Shown here: positions 8,239-11,722 of the stretch, in pieces
Position numbering within the stretch: the first letter of the stretch is position 1
Layout of the letters: each line of letters begins with the position of its first letter
Source of the DNA: Parachlorella kessleri
Lineage: Eukaryota > Chlorophyta > Trebouxiophyceae > Chlorellales > Chlorellaceae
DNA: 11,722 bases
NCBI GenBank assembly: GCA_001598975.1
Contig: BBXU01002886.1
Span: forward strand, 1-11,722
Reading direction: 5' to 3'
Program-made: the position numbers and the translations under genes
The notes under the pieces: generated by a model
What the model was told of the DNA's origin: nothing
Seen by the model: only the letters and a program-made list of their open reading frames with translations
The model's database searches: none

Positions 8239-8307
8239 ACTGGAGCTCCTTGTACTCCCGCCCAAGCAACTGCACTGGAGCTCCGTGTACTCCGCCCAAG
8301 CAACTGC
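8239..8307. repeat. Tandem duplication of a 34-35 bp unit in 3' UTR
   Basis: 8239-8273 and 8274-8307 both begin ACTGGAGCTCC and end GCCCAAGCAACTGC. They differ by one substitution and one inserted C. The duplication lies in the 3' UTR of the secreted Cys protein gene and contains GAGCTC palindromes. Confidence 0.9.
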
Positions 8308-8398
8308 ACTGCTGCCAGGTTTGCAGAACCTGGCAGCTCGGTAACTACAATAGCTATGCTCCCCTACAGGGCGCAGTATGTACAGGCCGGCAGCCTTG

Positions 8399-10034
8399 TT
8401 AGGTGAGGTTCTGGATGGCCGGCAATTTAAAGGAGCCGCCCCCAAAGGCAGCCTCCTTGGTGAAGCCCACGGTGCCGGCGATCTTGCACTCCTTGCCTGT
8501 CCAGCTGGAGGCAGTGGCGTACTTGTGGGTGCAGCCGCCGGGGGCCTTGGTCAGCACGATCTTGGCGGGGTCGCACACAACCTGCACCCAGTATCAAGGG
8601 CCGCGGTATGGGTGTTGGCGGGAGAGAGGGAGCAGCATGTAAGGCTGAGGCTGCTCCATGGGCACAGCTGCAGAGCATGCTAGGTGGGAGACAGTTGTGT
8701 GTATGCAGCGGAGGCAGAGTAGCGGTGCGTGTTCCACAAGCACATCTCCTTGGCACGCTTGCCAAGCAGTAGGGGCTACCTGGTGGGTGGTCTCATCCAG
8801 GGAGCAGACCTTGGGAACATACGCTAGGGTGACTGTGGGGCCTGAGCAGCTGGCATAGGCAGCTTGAGAGGGCAGGTACCTGCACGCAACTCTTTAGAGC
8901 TCAGCTAAGCCAGCGACGCTAGCACTTGGTAAGCCTGCACCATACTGGCATATAGTCCTGCTGAAATACGGCAGCTCTTTGCTGGGCGCTGGCATGAGGC
9001 AAGGCATGCAGCAGGAACGTATTTTCCAGACCCTGCCAGCATGACTCAAACAGCAGGGTAGGCCTTATACCTCTCGGGGGTGCAGAAGGGGGCAGTTCGC
9101 TCCTCAATGCTGGGCTGCAGCTCTTGGAGATTCTGGGGCACGGTGGCATTCCTGGTTTCTACCACCTCTAGGAAGGCCTGCAGGTTGCTCTCGTAGCTAA
9201 AAGAGCCAAGCTTGTCCCAGCTGAAGCCTGCACAGACAATCAGGTGGGCAAGGTAGCGAGCGCGTGTTGCCTGGCCCAGAGGGAGCACAGGAATGCTGCC
9301 AAACCTCGGCCCACTAAGGGAACCGTCATAGTGTCAGTGCATCTGAAAAGTGCTGTGTACGAAGTAGTTTCAAATAAGCTGTACGTACTCACCAGGGCTT
9401 GCCCATGCTGCTGGCACATAGTCAGTCCAGTTGGCCCCCAGCAGCCCAGACAGAAACTCGTGAAATGAACCATGTGCCTGCACTGCAAAAACGTCGATAT
9501 TCAAGCTACCTCTGCCTCACCAGCTGCCTGCAGCAGGAAGCCCAGTCCACAGCGTGGCGGTGTGCATTTCGATTTCAGTTGAACCCAGTTCTGCATAGCA
9601 GCACCAAGACTCCCTGGCTGCCACAATGTACTGCCAGATGCTGGACTGTGCGGCGAGTAGGTCCTCCCTTACAGGCGGGGTTGTCTGTTGGGCACTGACC
9701 GGAGACCAGCTGAGGAGCCGCCTCTTGGCAAGGTTTCCAAGCTGCTCCTCCGCCCTCACACGCAAGAAGAAGTCTTGCAGCACTGCAGATTAGCATTGCC
9801 TGCTCCCTTGGTGCACTGATCAGTCAATTTGAGGGGGGCAAGAGCGCACAGTGTGCTGTTTGTCAAAAGGCTACACTTGCTGCCCTGCCTTTAAGCCCAG
9901 CGCGTTTGTCTTTGGACTAACCCGTCCTTACCGTTGTCTATTCCGGTACTTGCCGTTGCCAGATTGCTCCCCTGTCCCCAAGAAGCGCTGATGTGAAGGA
10001 GCAGTAACACAGTTGCGGAGATTGGGCGTCGCAT
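8399..10034 (-). CDS. Secreted Cys-containing protein, unrecognised family
   Basis: Exons in transcript order: 10034-9932, 9782-9585, 9482-9393, 9227-9071, 8849-8780 and 8581-8399 (TAA), giving about 266 residues. The start ATG was chosen because it opens a textbook signal peptide: MRRP then ISATVLLLLHISASW, cleavage near Trp-Gly-Gln. After it come a charged helical stretch (DNVLQDFFLRVRAEEQLGNL), HGSFHEFLSGLLGANWTDYV, WDKLGSFSYESNLQAFLEVV, and a C-terminal third with six cysteines (in APFCTPESCS, PKVCSL, QVVCDP, GGCTHK, GKECKI). N-glycosylation sequons NWT and NAT support secretion. No transmembrane segment or GPI-like tail was seen. Intron phases agree at all joins. The end of exon 2 is the weak point: its 9585 donor is GTTCAA, while a stronger GTAAGG after 9673 with the acceptor at 9477 would give about 235 residues. 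I do not recognise the family and assign no function. Confidence 0.68.
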
Positions 10035-10525
10035 TGTTCAGCGAGCGCGGGGCGCTCAGACCCCACAGTATATCCCACGGAGCGTTTCGACATATTACAA
10101 GGTGAGCAAAACTTCCGCCAAGTGCCTCGAAATGCAACTTCGGAGGTACCTGCCAACGCGCGAGCGCCGGTCAGCACGTCATAGGCATGGTCATAGGCTA
10201 CAACTGCCTTTTAAGATGGGAATGCCTTTTACAAATTCGGTGCATGGCGTGTCAATCAGTGTCCACGCCAAATTAGGCAGCCCCCCGTGGATTCTGTACG
10301 CCAAGGCACCTCACTTCCCTTTTTCCCAGGGTCATGCCAGGCGTCCCTCTTCTACAAAATAGTCAGAGCTCCTGTGTACTAGGCGATCCTTCCGGCACTG
10401 CAAAGGCCAGCCTGTTTTGTTTTTCTCACCCAGTCATCAGCCATTCTTCGAAGGGCCAAGTAGCTGACGTCTCTTAAGCTGACCACACACCCCTGCCCTG
10501 AAGGTCCCCGCGAGTTTGTCCGCTA
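10035..10525 (-). promoter_or_regulatory. Short spacer: 3' UTR of CHI-fold gene and promoter of next gene
   Basis: About 490 bases must hold both the 3' UTR of the CHI-fold gene and the promoter and 5' UTR of the secreted Cys protein gene. No exon or consensus core promoter element was recognised. Confidence 0.35.
10229..10233 (-). terminator. Candidate TGTAA poly(A) signal of CHI-fold gene
   Basis: The minus strand reads TGTAA about 295 bases after the TAG at 10526-10528. A second copy is at 10095-10099, but it is only about 60 bases from the next gene's start codon, so this one is preferred. Confidence 0.35.
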
Positions 10526-11646
10526 CTAGCCGCTTCCCCCCTTGCGAGAGTCCCGCCGTACCTTCTCACTTTCTAGCAATGCCCTGCAACACACAATGCA
10601 AGCTGTCGCAGATAACCTTAGCGCATACTGGAATGTTATACTCAAATGTACCTCCACTGTCGCCAAAAGAATGCAGCGAGCCTTGCTCTCTCATTGAGCT
10701 GAGGCCACGTGGCCAGCAAGCTAATAAACCCTCACGCCTGACCACCACTCTCATCCAACTGCAGTTTTGCACTTGCTAACACAACAATTCATGAGATTCC
10801 GCTGGTAACGGAGGCGTAAGGTTTGCAGCTCATGGCTCCAAGCCACAGCCAGCCCCTCACCCGTAGCTGGTGGGGGCCTTATGTCAAAGGACAGCTACCC
10901 GTCCTCAGGTCCATATGCCCCCCATCGGCCCTCATACAACACCCACTGTCCATGGTCCTTAGGATGATATCCTGCGTACCTGGCACCTTTAGCCCACTCC
11001 TTCTTTGCCTCGGGGATCACAGTTGTGCTGCCCAGGTAGACTTCGTAGAGGGCTCGGCAGAGCGAGGCCGAGGGGATGCTCAGCTCAGCGACCACCTGCA
11101 TTGTGGCAGCATCGTGGGGGATCTCAGTATCTTGGCCCGGCAGACGACATGTTGGGTTCGGCAAGCATCTTCGCAGCATTGGGGGCATGCAAGGCTTCTT
11201 GTCACAAGGGCGCCTCACACCACATTTATCCTGCTGCGGCCACCAATGCAGGGTGCAACTGACCAAATTCCAGCTAGCTACCCAGGTGCCTACAGCAGGC
11301 CTGCCAGCAAAACCAGGACACCCCAGCGCCGCCTACAACCCTTGACTGCAAGAGTTCCCATTGGCAACTGCCCGTCAGGTATAATTCATCCATGGCAGGT
11401 GCTGCCAAACAAGCAGTCAACGCCCCTTGAGGAATCGCGATGGCCAGCACCACAAACTTGCCCAGCATGGGCCAGTCAGTTAGTCATGCACTGCAGCGGT
11501 CAGAACCTTGGAGTAGTCATGGCCATCCCCCTGGCGCAGCACGACGTCCAGCGTGGCATCGGTACGGTACATCAGCAGTACGTTGGTCCCCTTGTCCAGG
11601 TCCTTGTCCTGGAAGAACGCCTTGAACTTTTCCAGCGTGGCCAGCT
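10526..11646 (-). CDS. Chalcone isomerase-fold (FAP/CHI-like) protein, 3' part
   Basis: Three exons are visible: 11646-11507, 11095-10980 and 10583-10526 (TAG); the 5' exons lie beyond the window and 11647-11722 is intron. The joined 103 or so residues begin ELATLEKFKAFFQDKDLDKG, continue TNVLLMYRTDATLDVVLRQG, and contain IPSASLCRALYEVYLGSTTV and EWAKGARALLES. This is the CHI-fold signature: F-x-x-x-F and L-x-K-G, a beta strand, then S-x-x-L-x-R-A-L-[FY]-x-x-Y-L-G and a terminal W-x-x-G-A-R helix. Algal members are normally fatty-acid-binding-type (FAP) plastid proteins rather than flavonoid enzymes; the ligand-binding residues that decide this are in the missing N-terminal part. The donor at 11506 is GTTCTG, weak, but phase 0 joining gives a continuous CHI sequence. 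The last exon's phase 2 join (AG plus G) restores Gly-Ala-Arg. Confidence 0.87.
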
Positions 11647-11722
11647 CTGGAGACAAGGCGACAGGAGGGGAAGTGTCACATGACAAAACATCGAATGACA
11701 GGGTATGCATTGGGGCGGGGGG

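Noticed and set aside
9575..9796. Cys-rich alternative frame in exon 2 (starting MLICSAARLLLACEGG)
   Set aside because: It competes with a frame that joins in phase to a clear signal-peptide exon and has coding-like helices; the alternative has a poor N-terminus.
8399..11646. CHI-fold gene and secreted Cys protein as a single gene
   Set aside because: The CHI frame ends at a TAG after the normal C-terminal helix, and a separate start codon with a signal peptide follows at 10034.
10823..11683. Longest plus-strand open frame (286 codons)
   Set aside because: It lies antisense to the CHI-fold exons and their introns, has no recognisable domain, and the minus-strand reading explains the region.

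Overview
The window looks like nuclear DNA of a core chlorophyte green alga, probably Chlamydomonadales or Sphaeropleales; the exact genus cannot be read from it. The reasons are short exons split by introns of roughly 100-470 bases, (T)TGCAG acceptors, GTGAG/GTAAG/GTGCG donors, TGTAA-type poly(A) signals downstream of stops, and a Ser-Pro (hydroxyproline-type) wall protein. No bacterial or organellar gene organisation, rRNA, tRNA or CRISPR was seen. Almost all coding sequence is on the minus strand in pieces that had to be joined by reading frame and intron phase; most open frames on the plus strand are shadows.

Layout from left to right. (1) 190-408, plus strand: a possible last exon of an unidentified gene, followed by a long 3' region that converges on the next gene. 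(2) About 1460-7409, minus strand: one gene of about 12 exons, which can be followed in phase from signal peptide to lectin domain. It encodes a secreted protein of about 674 residues: signal peptide, plant-type LRR N-terminal cap, a few LRRs with a C-terminal cap, a Pro-rich linker, a Ser-Pro rod built partly from four tiny phase 2-2 exons, a short helical stretch, a second Pro-rich rod, and a C-terminal SUEL/rhamnose-type galactose-binding lectin domain. It is in effect an LRR-extensin with a sugar-binding head. (3) 7410-8175: intergenic region with the promoter of gene 2 and the end of gene 3. (4) 8399-10034, minus strand: a six-exon gene for a small secreted Cys-containing protein of unrecognised family. 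(5) 10526-11646, minus strand: the last three exons of a chalcone isomerase-fold protein (FAP/CHI-like); its 5' part lies beyond the window.

The three minus-strand genes lie head to tail with short spacers. Two products are predicted to enter the secretory pathway. The lectin/LRR rod is best explained as a cell-wall or extracellular-matrix protein. The CHI-fold protein is unrelated in function as far as can be seen. The most interesting features are the LRR-(SP)n-lectin architecture, the array of symmetric Ser-Pro mini-exons whose introns nearly all split an AGC serine codon, a probable GC-AG intron inside the LRR region, and a perfect 51-bp tandem repeat in the first intron.
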